Source: Saprospiraceae bacterium
GTDB taxonomy: Bacteria > Bacteroidota > Bacteroidia > Chitinophagales > Saprospiraceae
NCBI GenBank assembly: GCA_024103005.1
Contig: JAGFJA010000041.1
Coordinates: 1-64,000, forward strand
Length of the DNA: 64,000 bases
Reading direction: 5' to 3'
Below, in pieces: positions 1-9,497 of this stretch. Below the pieces are notes generated by a model, which did no database searches, was not told the DNA's origin, and saw only the letters and a list, made by a program, of their open reading frames with translations. The position numbers and the translations under genes are program-made. How positions within the stretch are numbered: position 1 is the first letter of the stretch; every line of letters begins with the position of its first letter.

Positions 1-1083
1 CACGTTGTCATGGATTCCTTATATTGGTTGTAATCCATATAGTTGTTTGAGATTTCATGCCATTCATCACAAGGATAATTTGTTGAACCGGGACAAATTG
101 AATCTAATTGCCCTGAATTAGGGTCAATATATACCCAACATTGCATGTAAGTATTGTAATTGCATATACCATCCACATACTTATCATATAAATTCATAGG
201 AGGTGTGTCATCACAATAATCGGAACTATATTCAGATGTATGATGAAGAGACAGATTATGCCCTATCTCATGTAATGTTGCTGATGCGGCGAAGCTTAAT
301 GACCAATCTCTGCAGACAGGTGTCATATAATAGTAATATTCTCCTTGTGTATTATATTTTAATGCTCCGCCAACACTATTAGCTTGACCCCCGCCTTTGT
401 CTGTGTAACTCGAATGATAAAAGATATTTATTTCAGAGTTTGAATTAACTGCGTAGGATGATTGCCACGTATAAAAAGAACTTCTAAACTCTGCAGATGG
501 GGTTTCATGGAAATACACCCCTGCTAAAATAAATTGAATCTTTATAGGTGGGGGTGGGTTGGGGTAAGAGACACTTGATAGTGGCGGGTTTTGACAAAGT
601 GGATTGTTTGATTTTCGAAAGGCATCTTTATTGTTGTTGAACATTTCGTTCATAGTATTCACAATATCTTCTGCTCTGTCAAACCCGTTATAAGAAAAGT
701 CAAATGGACCCACCGGGTCATCATAAGCTGATAATGATCCATTGGAATAAGGAGTGAAATTTCCATACCCTTTATAATCAACTGGGGTTACACAAGCATT
801 ATTAACGAAACTTTCAATTGTACCTGGAAGCATATAGTGTATATTTACTCTAATATATTTAACTACATTAGGATCCGTACAAATATAAACATGGTTTTCG
901 GGCAAAGGAGAAGGGCTTGTTTCTTCTGTGGAGCAATGATTTACCAAAGAAGGTGGTATGTTTTGAGCAGTCGTCTTTTTCCAAACAAAGAATGTTATAA
1001 ATAAAATATAGAAAATTGTTTGAAATTGTTTGAAATTGTTTGAAATTGTTTGAAATTGTTTGAAATTGATTTGCGTTAAACAT
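1..1083 (-). CDS. Secreted M43-like zinc metalloprotease, 3' end off-window, ATG out of frame
   Basis: A frame of about 360 residues is open on the minus strand from the left edge to about 1139. It contains the metzincin zinc site HEIGHNLSLHH (240-272), then CDDTP and a Met-turn-like NNYMDY, the order seen in M43 cytophagalysin-type peptidases, so an exported zinc endopeptidase is likely. No ATG occurs in this frame near its 5' end. The only ATG placed correctly behind a promoter is at 1083, in a different frame, and it stops at 868 after 71 residues. Ten-base repeats separate the two frames. Losing one unit, or gaining two, would join the ATG to the hydrophobic stretch FYILFITFFVW and a TTAQ-N cleavage-like site. 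A C-terminal T9SS domain cannot be judged because that end lies outside the window. The family call is firm to metzincin and likely for M43. Confidence 0.75.
1014..1068. repeat. 10-bp tandem repeat TGAAATTGTT, about 5.5 copies
   Basis: Four perfect TGAAATTGTT units occupy 1021-1060, with partial units on both sides, so period 10 holds across 1014-1068. On the coding (minus) strand the unit reads AACAATTTCA. The tract lies between the ATG at 1083 and the signal-peptide region of the metalloprotease. Ten is not a multiple of three, so each gain or loss of a unit changes the downstream frame. Confidence 0.95.
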
Positions 1084-1118
1084 AATAAAAAATATTTATA
1101 AGATGAAAGAATATGTCT

Positions 1119-1126
1119 CAAAGATA
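1119..1126 (-). promoter_or_regulatory. Promoter -7 element of the metalloprotease gene
   Basis: TATCTTTG on the minus strand matches the Bacteroidota -7 consensus TAnnTTTG. A TTGACA lies upstream at 1138-1143, with a shorter spacer (14 nt) than the usual 19 or so. The expected transcript start leaves a leader of roughly 30 nt before the ATG at 1083 and excludes the in-frame TTG at 1121, which lies inside this element. Confidence 0.6.
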
Positions 1127-1283
1127 AATGGTTTGTTTGTCAATTCATAATCATCTGTTAATAAATTAATAACATTAACATAATTGGTATTTCTTTTTTT
1201 TCTTTTTTAAAGCGGTATATTCAGAAATGGCATTATAAAGCCAATAGGCAGGAAATGTATTTTGAAAAATCAAAAGGTGATTT

Positions 1284-1832
1284 TTAATGCTTTACGCTGT
1301 CAAAAAACCAAAAATAAGTCGTGCCGTATTTTTTCAATTGGGTAAAATGGGGATGATGGTGGAAGTCGTGTTCCTGATTGGTTTCCAGGACATGGAGTCC
1401 GTCCGGTTTGAGTAGATTTTTTTCAAATATAAGATCGGGTATTTCCGGAATATTGGTCAATGGATATGGCGGACCTGCGAAAATGTAATCGTATTGACAG
1501 TTGCACTGCCGGATAAATTTAAATACATCACTCTTTACCACCGTCAGCTCCTTTTCAAGATTCAGTTTTTGCCTCAGATCAAGGACAAAGCGTACACAGC
1601 CGGTAAACTTGTCCACGTATGTAGCGTCCTGACAGCCACGTGAGATAAACTCATAACAGTGGTTGCCGGTGCCGCCAAATAAATCAAGCATTTTGGTTTC
1701 CTCCCAGTCCAATAAATTGTTTAATACATTGAAAAGTCCTTCCTTAGCTATGTCTGTAGTAGGACGAGTGGGCCATTTATCTGCAGGCGGATAAAATTTC
1801 CTGCCTCCAAATCTACCTGAAATGATCCTCAT
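1284..1832 (-). CDS. rsmD: 16S rRNA (guanine-N2)-methyltransferase RsmD family protein
   Basis: This 182-residue protein has the RsmD layout. The N terminus MRIISGRFGGRK is typical, the SAM-binding motif I is DLFGGTGNHCYEFISRG (residues 50-66), and RPTTDIAKEGLFNVL matches the family N-terminal segment. RsmD methylates G966 of 16S rRNA in the small subunit. Motif IV, usually DPPY, reads AGPPY at residues 119-123, so the conserved Asp is Gly (GGT codon at 1473-1475). The gene overlaps the upstream DUF3822 gene by 4 bp, an arrangement common in Bacteroidota, and the two are probably co-transcribed. The family call is sure, but activity is uncertain because of the motif IV change. Confidence 0.88.
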   Translation of the reverse strand: MRIISGRFGGRKFYPPADKWPTRPTTDIAKEGLFNVLNNLLDWEETKMLDLFGGTGNHCYEFISRGCQDATYVDKFTGCVRFVLDLRQKLNLEKELTVVKSDVFKFIRQCNCQYDYIFAGPPYPLTNIPEIPDLIFEKNLLKPDGLHVLETNQEHDFHHHPHFTQLKKYGTTYFWFFDSVKH

Positions 1833-2665
1833 GCCCTTAGTGAAAATAAATCGAAATAGATGTGATCGGGTAGTCCTTCTACGCCGACCTCGCCGGAAGT
1901 ATCCCCATGGAGGAAGAAGAGGTTGCGAATATATCTTTTAATCAGGTCGTGTAACTTGGAATGGACATCCAATTTGCCGGTGATAAATGTCGGGGTTGTT
2001 TCCTGATCCAATTGAAATTCCTTGTAAATCAGCATGATGTAGTAAAGAAAATCCTCCACCGTCGTAAATTCATATACATTGGCATAGGCAAGCTGTTCAT
2101 TACGATAAACCACTATATACATAGTGTCGTATAGTGCATTGATATAAACTTTGTGTCCGGGATCCATGTTGGCGACGACATGGTCTATGTGGTCGATATA
2201 GCTACTCAGGGCATTTTGGATGGTGCAGTTGGGGAAGTGCTGTTTGTACAATTCCAGTACAGATGTCCTGAAAGCATAAACCAGCCTGATCTCCTGTTTT
2301 ACCAGAAAATCGACCTTCACCTCATCGGTTGACCAAATAGGTGCACTGTTTTCGAGGTAATGAACACTTTGTTCTCGCTGAAATACATTATCCGGAACCA
2401 ATACCAGCCGCTTATTGGATATACTTATTTTTACCGACTTAAAACCCCTGCCGAGATATTCATCCATTTCCAATACCTTGGAATGGAAGTCATTAAAATG
2501 CTCGTATTCCGTAAGCTTGTACTCACGTAATAGCTCAAACTGCCCGTCGCTGTTAAGGATGCAATATGTAAGGTATCTGTTTTCATTCAGAATAAGCAGG
2601 TCACAATCATAGGTGTTGATTATACCGGAATTTTGATTTTTATATTCAGTAATGAGTTGCGGCAC
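1829..2665 (-). CDS. DUF3822 family protein
   Basis: This 278-residue protein is of the DUF3822 type, an actin-like-fold family confined to Bacteroidota and usually found next to rsmD, as here. It has no signal peptide or membrane segment, so it is probably cytoplasmic. Features include the N-terminal DCDLLILNENRYLTYCILN strand pattern and a mid-region YINALYDTMYIVVYRNEQL resembling the repeated beta strands of actin-fold proteins. Its stop overlaps the rsmD start by 4 bp, which suggests translational coupling. The biological role is unknown; the neighbour hints at rRNA or ribosome maturation, but only by context. Confidence 0.8.
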   Translation of the reverse strand: MPQLITEYKNQNSGIINTYDCDLLILNENRYLTYCILNSDGQFELLREYKLTEYEHFNDFHSKVLEMDEYLGRGFKSVKISISNKRLVLVPDNVFQREQSVHYLENSAPIWSTDEVKVDFLVKQEIRLVYAFRTSVLELYKQHFPNCTIQNALSSYIDHIDHVVANMDPGHKVYINALYDTMYIVVYRNEQLAYANVYEFTTVEDFLYYIMLIYKEFQLDQETTPTFITGKLDVHSKLHDLIKRYIRNLFFLHGDTSGEVGVEGLPDHIYFDLFSLRA

Positions 2666-2734
2666 TTTCCTATATATTTATGCATTCTTGAATCACAATA
2701 TTAATACAATTTCATTTACTAATGTACATTCTTG

Positions 2735-2742
2735 TAAATTTG
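2735..2742 (+). promoter_or_regulatory. Promoter -7 element of tsaD
   Basis: TAAATTTG fits TAnnTTTG and ends 17 nt before the tsaD ATG. No clear TTG box was found at the usual spacing. The 94-nt gap is divergent, so it must also hold the promoter of the DUF3822-rsmD pair. Confidence 0.5.
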
Positions 2743-2759
2743 CATTTTAATTTTTTATT

Positions 2760-3758
2760 ATGCCGATAACGATTCTTGCTATAGAAAGCTCTTGTGATGA
2801 CACTTCCGCTGCGATAATAAGGGATGGAAAAGTGCTATCCAACGTGGTATCTTCGCAGGAAAAGCATGCTTTGTGGGGTGGTGTGGTACCTGAGGTGGCT
2901 TCCCGTGAACATTTGAGGCTTATTATGCCTGTGGTCAGAAAAGCGTTGGATGACGCTAAGGTGGAGATATTTGAATTGGATGCAGTGGGAATAACGAGGG
3001 CGCCGGGATTGCTGGGTTCCTTGCATGTAGGCGTCTCCTTTGCGAAGTCTGTAGCCCTGGCTCTGGATATTCCGCTCATCGATGTCAACCACATGGACGC
3101 CCATATCATGGCCAATTTTATTGAAGATCCTGTTCCTGACTTCCCGTTTCTCTGTCTTACGGTGAGTGGCGGTCATACCCAGATCAGCCTGGTACGCGAC
3201 TTTCTGGATATTGAGATAGTGGGATCAACGATAGATGATGCTGCCGGAGAAGCGTTTGACAAGACTGGTAAGGTACTTGGACTTGATTATCCGTCAGGTC
3301 CCATGATTGATAAACTGGCGCAAAAGGGGAAGAATATTTATTCCTTTCCGGAGCCCAATATTCCGGGCTTTGACTTTAGTTTCAGCGGTTTGAAGACTTC
3401 TATTCTCTACTTTTTGAAAAAAGAAATGTCCCAAAATCCACATTTTATTAAAGAGAATATAAATGATCTTTGTGCCTCGGTACAGGACAGAATAGTGAGT
3501 ATTTTGATGAATAAACTAGTCAAAGCTACACATCATTTTAACATCAGGGAAGTAGCCTTGGCAGGTGGCGTGGCGGCCAATAGCGGCCTCCGTAATGCCA
3601 TGCAGGAGATGCAGATGAAGGAAGGGTGGAATATTTATATACCGCGTATCGGATTTTGTACCGACAATGCAGCTATGATAGGCCAGCAGGCTTATATCAA
3701 GTTTAAGGCCGGACTATTTGCCGATCAGAGTATGGAAGCAAGTGCCAGAGTGGGATAG
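2760..3758 (+). CDS. tsaD: tRNA N6-adenosine threonylcarbamoyltransferase TsaD
   Basis: This 332-residue protein transfers threonylcarbamoyl from TC-AMP to A37 of ANN-decoding tRNAs, working with TsaB and TsaE. The N terminus ILAIESSCDDTSAAI is the family signature. The metal-binding histidines are in NHMDAHIMANF (about residues 109-119), the ATP site follows in VSGGHTQ and DDAAGEAFDKTGKVLGL, and the C-terminal GGVAANSGLR and CTDNAAMIG motifs complete the ASKHA fold. The length is normal. It stands alone, divergent from DUF3822-rsmD, and is an essential housekeeping gene. Confidence 0.97.
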   Translation: MPITILAIESSCDDTSAAIIRDGKVLSNVVSSQEKHALWGGVVPEVASREHLRLIMPVVRKALDDAKVEIFELDAVGITRAPGLLGSLHVGVSFAKSVALALDIPLIDVNHMDAHIMANFIEDPVPDFPFLCLTVSGGHTQISLVRDFLDIEIVGSTIDDAAGEAFDKTGKVLGLDYPSGPMIDKLAQKGKNIYSFPEPNIPGFDFSFSGLKTSILYFLKKEMSQNPHFIKENINDLCASVQDRIVSILMNKLVKATHHFNIREVALAGGVAANSGLRNAMQEMQMKEGWNIYIPRIGFCTDNAAMIGQQAYIKFKAGLFADQSMEASARVG

Positions 3759-3916
3759 GATGTCATCTGACAGCATTATGGTATGTCTGATGATCTGATA
3801 ATTGATTTTTTTATGTCCGGGATAACTCTGCTTGTTAAATACAAGATTTCAGAAATATATAATTTGTGCAAATATTCGTTACTTTAGGGCTATCCTTTTA
3901 ATTAAAAATTTTTTCG

Positions 3917-6900
3917 TTGTTAGTGTCCTTGCCGAATAAGTATTTAATCATACCTGTATTCTTTTGGATACTTTGCGGGATGAGTGTTACTTTGTCAGGT
4001 CAGGTCATGGCGCCTTTGAACAACTTGCGGAGTGTGACCTTTGAAGTTGATAGTCTGCCACTTATGTTACCTTATATGCCTATTCCCGGTTCTTCAGTTT
4101 TTGTGGCGACTGATGGAAAAGGGACGATTATGAATACTTTTTTTGAGGTAAATGGGAGGCAGATAAGTCTTGTGGCCAATTTGCCTGACAGTCTGAAAGG
4201 TCGGCTTATACAGCTGCATTATCGTATTTTTGCAAGGACACTTTCTTCCCCCTATCGTCTCCTCGATACCTCAATAATAATGGAAAAATGGGATCCGGCC
4301 TTATCCGAAAGAGCCCTCCAGGTGGTTTCTTCCCCTCTGATATCCGCCCCCAACAGCATTAATTATCGTGGTGCCTTTACCAGGGGAATTTCCATCGGTA
4401 ATACCCAAAGCCTTACCCTCAATAGTGCATTCAATCTCCAACTATCCGGTGAGTTGGGTGATGATATCAAAATTGTCGGCGCACTTTCAGACAATTCCAT
4501 CCCGATACAGCCGGAAGGAAATTCACAGCAGTTGCAGGAATTCGATAAAATCTACATTATTTTATCAAATAAATTAGGAAGCCTGACGGTTGGCGACTTT
4601 GAGATAAAGAAGCCTCCCGGCTATTTTCTCAATTATTTTAAGAAACTACAAGGCGTACAGGCAGCGACAACAACTGCACTAAAGCGGGGAAAACTGACGG
4701 CTGCGGGTGGTCTTGCCATTACCAAGGGAAAATTTAACCGATATACCCTCCAGGTGACGGAAGGCAATCAGGGTCCTTATCGACTGCCGGGTGCTGAAGG
4801 AGAAAAATTTGTCGTTATTTTAGCAGGCACTGAGCGGGTGTATTTGGATGGCATTGCCCTGACACGCGGCTATGACAAAGATTACATCATCGATTACAAT
4901 AGCGGCGAACTGACTTTTATGCCATCACGCATCGTGACTAAGGATTCCCGGATTGTCGTCGAATATGAATATTCCAATCAGCAGTATTTACGCTCTTTTT
5001 CCAATTTAAATCTGGGTTATGAAATGAAGAAATGGAGTTTTCACCTCAATGCGTATAATGAACAAGACGGAAAAAACTCGGCAAGAGGCAGAGAGTTGAC
5101 TGAGGAAGACAGGATATTAATGGCTGCGGCTGGAGACAGCATTGCTCAGAAATTGGTCAATTCTGTAAGGGAGGTTGATCCATCGAATACCGGGATTTTG
5201 GTTTCTTATAGCATAGAAGATACGATAATCAATCAGAAGCAGATGAGCTTCCTTTCTTTTCCATGGAGACAGGGAACCAAGCGGTATATTGCAGACTTCA
5301 AGGATGTAGGTGCCGGAAACGGTCATTATATTCGATTAGATGAAGGTATCAATGGGCGCGTTTATAAATTCGTAGGTGAGGATGCATCCGGAAAACCTTT
5401 GGGGCAGTTTGAACCTCTGACCAACCTCGTAGCGCCGGTGCGGAGGCAGATGTTTACCCTTGGATCCGGCTTTACACCTGATTCCAACACGGTTGTAACA
5501 ACTGAAGTAGCGCTGTCGGGACTGGATAATAACCTCTTTTCCTCTTTGAATGATAAGGATAATTACGGTGTCGGCTTGTACCTAAATGCTGCCAGGAAGA
5601 ATATGAATTTTTCTGAAAAACTCAATTGGAAAGCGGATATTGGCTGTACTTATGAAAAAACTGACATTGCCTTTAACCCCATAACGCCATACAGAAACCA
5701 GGAATTTAACAGGGACTGGAACCTGACAGGCGTGGAACACAGATCTCAGCAATATGTCAGGCTTTTTTTTAATCAAAGGATAGGTACAAGGTATAAGTTT
5801 AATTATGCACTTTCAGGCCTTTTTCAACCTCAGAATTTCAAAGGCATAAGGCAGGAATCCATGGTAGAGTTTCAGGGAAAAAAAACAAAAGCTCACCTTG
5901 ACATAAGTTATTTGAATAGTGAGAGTCTAAAGGAAAATGCGGACTTCTACAGGCCAAATCTTTCTGTTTCACAGTCTTTTCCCAAACTGGCAGGATTGAT
6001 CCTAAAGGCTTCCTATCAGGCAGAGGTAAATCAGCGTAAATCGGCAACGGCAGATACTTTACTGGGAACGTCCTTTGCTTTTCAGATAGTTAAAATCGCT
6101 GCCCAGAACACCATTTCAGCCAATGCGACCTCCGAAGTATATATTCAGAGGCGTAATGATTATCTCCCTTATACCTCTGAGTTTTTGCTTGCCAATCATG
6201 CCACGGATTATGGACTTAAGCTGGGATTTAAAGGTAAAAATCAGTCTGTACTCAATTTGACTGCAACAGTAAGAACTTTTGAGATAGATCGCATCAATTC
6301 CGCCGCCAAATTAAACGCAAAAAACACTTACCTCGGCCAGATGGATTATCTTTTTTCGGCTTTATCCAACAGATTGGTGGGTAATACACTGTTTGAAGTC
6401 AGTTCGGGTAAGGAACAAAAGACGGAGTTCAATTACATTGCCGTTCAGCCGGGAACAGGTCAATATATTTGGAATGACTACAACGGAGATTCAATTCAGC
6501 AGGTTAATGAATTTACTACTGAAGGCTTCCCTGAAATGCGCAATTTTACAAGGGTGAATATCCTTTCCAATCAGTTCATTCCGACACTTAACACATCCTT
6601 TAATCAGAGTATTCGATGGCAGGGCAGAAACGGTGGCAGTGGTGGCTTGCAGCGTTTTTTAAACCGGATTTCTTCCCAGACCGGATTTCGTTTTGACCGA
6701 AAGATAAAGGAAAATACAGCTCGAGGCTTCTGGAATCCCTTTTATTCTGATGTGCCGGATTCATCGCTGGTAACCTATAATCAGAACTTCAGGCATACAT
6801 TTTTTTATAACCGGGGTGGGTCAAATTATGAAATACAACTCACTGCTAATACCAATAATACCCGTAATATTCGGGTGACGGGCTATGAGCGACGACGCAA

Positions 6901-7429
6901 TGACGTCTTTGAAATGGTGGGCAGATATAACATAGGTCAACCCTATACCTTGTTGCTTAATATCCGTCGGGAGTACAAATTCAGCGACTCGGAAGCTGAG
7001 GCCTTCAAAATCAACAATTTTTCAATCAGGGCAACTGAGGTCAGACCTGAACTTAACTGGATCATTGGAGATGATTACCGACTTTCATTCAATTATATCT
7101 TTCTAACTCAGCAAAACCGCTTGGCACCCTTGTACGAGCATGCATTATCCAATGATCTGAACTTTAAGTTTGATTATAATCGGGACGCCGGTTCAGGGTT
7201 GAGGCTGTCAGCTACGATGTCATTGATAAAATTTGACGGTATAAAGAATTCAGCAGTAGAGTATGCCATGCTGGAGGGTCTGAAAAATGGGCGCAACTTT
7301 CTTTGGTCAGTCAACTATGATTTGACCTTGAAAAATAACGTCCAGATGAATTTTGGTTATGATGGCCGCAAGTCTGAGGGAATCAAGGCTGTGCATACAG
7401 GCCGGGCCAGTGTAAAGGCTTATTTTTAA
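3917..7429 (+). CDS. Large outer-membrane protein of unknown function
   Basis: This 1170-residue exported protein has a signal peptide (KYLIIPVFFWILCGMSVTLSG then Q). The region around residues 150-240 (RGAFTRGISIGNTQSLTLNS, then GNSQQLQEFDKIYI and GDFEIKK) resembles the start of large Bacteroidota outer-membrane proteins. The remainder alternates short beta-strand and turn segments rich in Asn, Tyr and Phe, as expected for a big barrel, and ends in a charged KAYF terminus without a T9SS domain. No ATG lies near the 5' end. TTG at 3917, GTG at 3923 and TTG at 3929 are all possible starts, and the last two give the cleanest signal peptide. A role in transport or surface assembly is inferred from localisation only. 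Confidence 0.75.
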   Translation: MLVSLPNKYLIIPVFFWILCGMSVTLSGQVMAPLNNLRSVTFEVDSLPLMLPYMPIPGSSVFVATDGKGTIMNTFFEVNGRQISLVANLPDSLKGRLIQLHYRIFARTLSSPYRLLDTSIIMEKWDPALSERALQVVSSPLISAPNSINYRGAFTRGISIGNTQSLTLNSAFNLQLSGELGDDIKIVGALSDNSIPIQPEGNSQQLQEFDKIYIILSNKLGSLTVGDFEIKKPPGYFLNYFKKLQGVQAATTTALKRGKLTAAGGLAITKGKFNRYTLQVTEGNQGPYRLPGAEGEKFVVILAGTERVYLDGIALTRGYDKDYIIDYNSGELTFMPSRIVTKDSRIVVEYEYSNQQYLRSFSNLNLGYEMKKWSFHLNAYNEQDGKNSARGRELTEEDRILMAAAGDSIAQKLVNSVREVDPSNTGILVSYSIEDTIINQKQMSFLSFPWRQGTKRYIADFKDVGAGNGHYIRLDEGINGRVYKFVGEDASGKPLGQFEPLTNLVAPVRRQMFTLGSGFTPDSNTVVTTEVALSGLDNNLFSSLNDKDNYGVGLYLNAARKNMNFSEKLNWKADIGCTYEKTDIAFNPITPYRNQEFNRDWNLTGVEHRSQQYVRLFFNQRIGTRYKFNYALSGLFQPQNFKGIRQESMVEFQGKKTKAHLDISYLNSESLKENADFYRPNLSVSQSFPKLAGLILKASYQAEVNQRKSATADTLLGTSFAFQIVKIAAQNTISANATSEVYIQRRNDYLPYTSEFLLANHATDYGLKLGFKGKNQSVLNLTATVRTFEIDRINSAAKLNAKNTYLGQMDYLFSALSNRLVGNTLFEVSSGKEQKTEFNYIAVQPGTGQYIWNDYNGDSIQQVNEFTTEGFPEMRNFTRVNILSNQFIPTLNTSFNQSIRWQGRNGGSGGLQRFLNRISSQTGFRFDRKIKENTARGFWNPFYSDVPDSSLVTYNQNFRHTFFYNRGGSNYEIQLTANTNNTRNIRVTGYERRRNDVFEMVGRYNIGQPYTLLLNIRREYKFSDSEAEAFKINNFSIRATEVRPELNWIIGDDYRLSFNYIFLTQQNRLAPLYEHALSNDLNFKFDYNRDAGSGLRLSATMSLIKFDGIKNSAVEYAMLEGLKNGRNFLWSVNYDLTLKNNVQMNFGYDGRKSEGIKAVHTGRASVKAYF

Positions 7430-7584
7430 GTTAAAATATAATTGTAATTATCTATGAGAACTCCATTTGACCGGGAAACAAATAGGTAAAATTGTATTAT
7501 GTAAATTAGGATAAATGAGTATTTTTACCAACAGAACAAAATCAGAAATTTTTTATTTAATAAAGTAAGTAAATTTAATAGGAT

Positions 7585-7812
7585 ATGAAGAAAAACATGG
7601 GAACAAGCGATAAACTTATCAGGACTGCAATCGCAGTTTTAATATTTGTCTTATATATGACTAATGTTATAGTTGGGGATTTTGCCGTGCTATTAGTGGC
7701 GATTGCTTTTATTTTCGCATTGACCTCTTATATTGAATTTTGTCCGATATATTGGATCTTTGGTATCAGCACATGCAAGCATAAGAATAAAGAAGAAGCT
7801 GCTGCAGAATGA
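7585..7812 (+). CDS. YgaP-like (DUF2892) small inner-membrane protein
   Basis: This 75-residue protein begins with the DUF2892 signature (MGTSDKLIRTAIAV) and has two hydrophobic segments at about residues 15-32 and 36-57. A CPIYWIFGISTC segment carries two cysteines. DUF2892 domains often accompany rhodanese or sulfur-handling proteins, but no rhodanese is present here. It is followed by two more small membrane proteins in the same direction, probably one transcription unit. The function is unknown. Confidence 0.8.
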   Translation: MKKNMGTSDKLIRTAIAVLIFVLYMTNVIVGDFAVLLVAIAFIFALTSYIEFCPIYWIFGISTCKHKNKEEAAAE

Positions 7813-7873
7813 TTTTTTGGTTTTGACTTTTAAAAAAAGAAGTCAATTTGTAAAATTTTAAAACCTGGCAAAT

Positions 7874-8098
7874 ATGTTCCGTAATTGGAATCTGATGAGG
7901 GTAATTAGACTCCTCGCAGGGATTTTTTTCATAGTTGAAGGTATCCGCAGTGGTGAATATTTGCTGCTTTTAGCTGGAGCAATCTTCACCGTTATGCCTT
8001 TGTTTAATGTAGGTTGCTGCTCCGTTAACAATTGTGCGCCAAGGAATGATTATAATGGTGCTGCGGATGATGTTATAACCTTTGAAGAGCTAAAGTGA
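7874..8098 (+). CDS. DUF2892-like small membrane protein
   Basis: This 74-residue protein has two predicted membrane helices (about residues 8-24 and 27-45) and then a GCCSVNNCAPR segment with three cysteines. The N terminus MRVIRLLAGIFFIVEGI is typical of the YgaP-like domain in Bacteroidota. The spacing and cysteines suggest a redox or sulfur-related role similar to its neighbour at 7585-7812, but this is inference. The acidic tail (DDVITFEELK) is soluble. Confidence 0.75.
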   Translation: MFRNWNLMRVIRLLAGIFFIVEGIRSGEYLLLLAGAIFTVMPLFNVGCCSVNNCAPRNDYNGAADDVITFEELK

Positions 8099-8216
8099 AG
8101 GTAAAGCCTTTTGTCAAATGTGTTGATATTGAATTATCCTTTATCAACCGGTAAAATGTCTTTGCGAAGAATGTCTGAAATAATAGTCAGAAAAGAAACA
8201 AATTAATCGAAGTATT

Positions 8217-8405
8217 ATGGACTTTTTTAAAAAAAATAGTCTGGCAATTGTCGGTGTGGCGATAGGTATGATAGGTGGATTTCTATATTGGTACTTCATC
8301 GGTTGTTCAGACGGTCAATGTGCGATAACTTCAAAACCACTGAACAGTACCCTGTATGGAGGAATGTTGGGTGGACTGTTTTTTTCACTTTTTGCTAAAA
8401 AATGA
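8217..8405 (+). CDS. DUF6132 family small membrane protein
   Basis: This 62-residue protein has two membrane helices around a loop GCSDGQCAITSKPLNSTLYGG, the pattern of the DUF6132 family. Both helices are Gly-rich (GVAIGMIGGFLYWY, GGMLGGLFFSLF). It is third in a row of small membrane proteins and lies 45 nt upstream of menC, so it may share a transcript with the men genes. The function is unknown. Confidence 0.75.
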   Translation: MDFFKKNSLAIVGVAIGMIGGFLYWYFIGCSDGQCAITSKPLNSTLYGGMLGGLFFSLFAKK

Positions 8406-8450
8406 GGGAAATTTACCTCAATCGTCACTTTTACCTGTATTTGGGCCTAA

Positions 8451-9497
8451 ATGAATTGTTTTTTTAAAAAATATATCCTTCACTTTAAAGTTCCGGGAAG
8501 TACATCCCGCGGTATTCTCAAAGAAAAACTAACTTATTTTATTTTTTTGGAGGACGGAACAAAGACAGGCATTGGGGAATGTAATCTTTTTAAAGGCCTT
8601 TCTGCTGACGACCGACCGGGTTATGATGAAAAATTGGAGGAAGTATGTGGCCAGTTGTCAAGTGACCCCGGAAAGTTACCTGACAATCTGGAACAATGGC
8701 CATCTATACGTTTTGGTGTAGAAGCTCTTTTACTTGATTGGGAAAATGGTGGCAAAAGAATTCTGTTCCCTGAAGTCATCGGCCAGGATGGTTTTCGGAT
8801 TCCGGCAAATGGCTTGATATGGATGGGGTCAAAAGAAGAGATGATGAAGCAAGTTCATTCCAAGCTAAATGAAGGTTTTACTTCAATTAAATTAAAGATT
8901 GGAGCAATAGACTTTGAAGGAGAGCTGGACCTCATCCGATATATTCGTTCCCGCCATAGTGCAGAAGAAGTTGAAATCCGTCTCGACGCTAATGGTGCCT
9001 TTTCGCCGGCAGACGCAACAGAGCGTCTAAAACGCCTTTCTGACTTTGATATAAATTACATAGAACAACCGATTAAGGCCGGTCAGTGGCAGGAAATGGC
9101 TGCATTAGTTGCTGAGTCGCCAATAAAAATAGCGCTGGATGAAGAACTGATAGGTATTTCCGGCACAGAGCGCATGCAGGAGTTGGTCAATACCATTTCG
9201 CCTCATATTTTAATTTTAAAACCGGCTCTGGTCGGAGGAATTGCAGCATGTAACGATTGGATGAAAATTATTGAGTCGTATGGCGGTCAATGGGTCATTA
9301 CGTCTGCACTGGAGAGCAACATTGGCCTGAATGCCATAGCTATGTATGCTGCTACGAAACAGTTTTCCTATGCACAGGGACTTGGTACAGGTATGCTTTA
9401 CACCAATAACTTTCCTTCGCCCTATACCGTGGACGCGTCCGGCCTTCGTTATCATCCTGAATTAAAATGGGACCTTTCGCGGCTTTATGCATTATAA
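8451..9497 (+). CDS. menC: o-Succinylbenzoate synthase (menaquinone biosynthesis)
   Basis: This 348-residue member of the enolase superfamily dehydrates SHCHC to o-succinylbenzoate in menaquinone synthesis. The catalytic KLKIG pair is near residue 145, the metal-binding acids are in [14 protein letters not shown] and ALDEEL, and the second catalytic lysine is in [11 protein letters not shown] (about residue 252). The start at 8451 gives the expected N-terminal lid region. The 3' end overlaps menE by 11 bp, which implies translational coupling. The rest of the men pathway is not in the window. Confidence 0.93.
   Translation: MNCFFKKYILHFKVPGSTSRGILKEKLTYFIFLEDGTKTGIGECNLFKGLSADDRPGYDEKLEEVCGQLSSDPGKLPDNLEQWPSIRFGVEALLLDWENGGKRILFPEVIGQDGFRIPANGLIWMGSKEEMMKQVHSKLNEGFTSIKLKIGAIDFEGELDLIRYIRSRHSAEEVEIRLDANGAFSPADATERLKRLSDFDINYIEQPIKAGQWQEMAALVAESPIKIALDEELIGISGTERMQELVNTISPHILILKPALVGGIAACNDWMKIIESYGGQWVITSALESNIGLNAIAMYAATKQFSYAQGLGTGMLYTNNFPSPYTVDASGLRYHPELKWDLSRLYAL

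Noticed and set aside
868-1083. A 71-residue minus-strand ORF as an independent gene
   Set aside because: It is the out-of-frame reading of the metalloprotease 5' end through the ten-base repeats. Its C-terminal part overlaps the protease frame and shows no family features.
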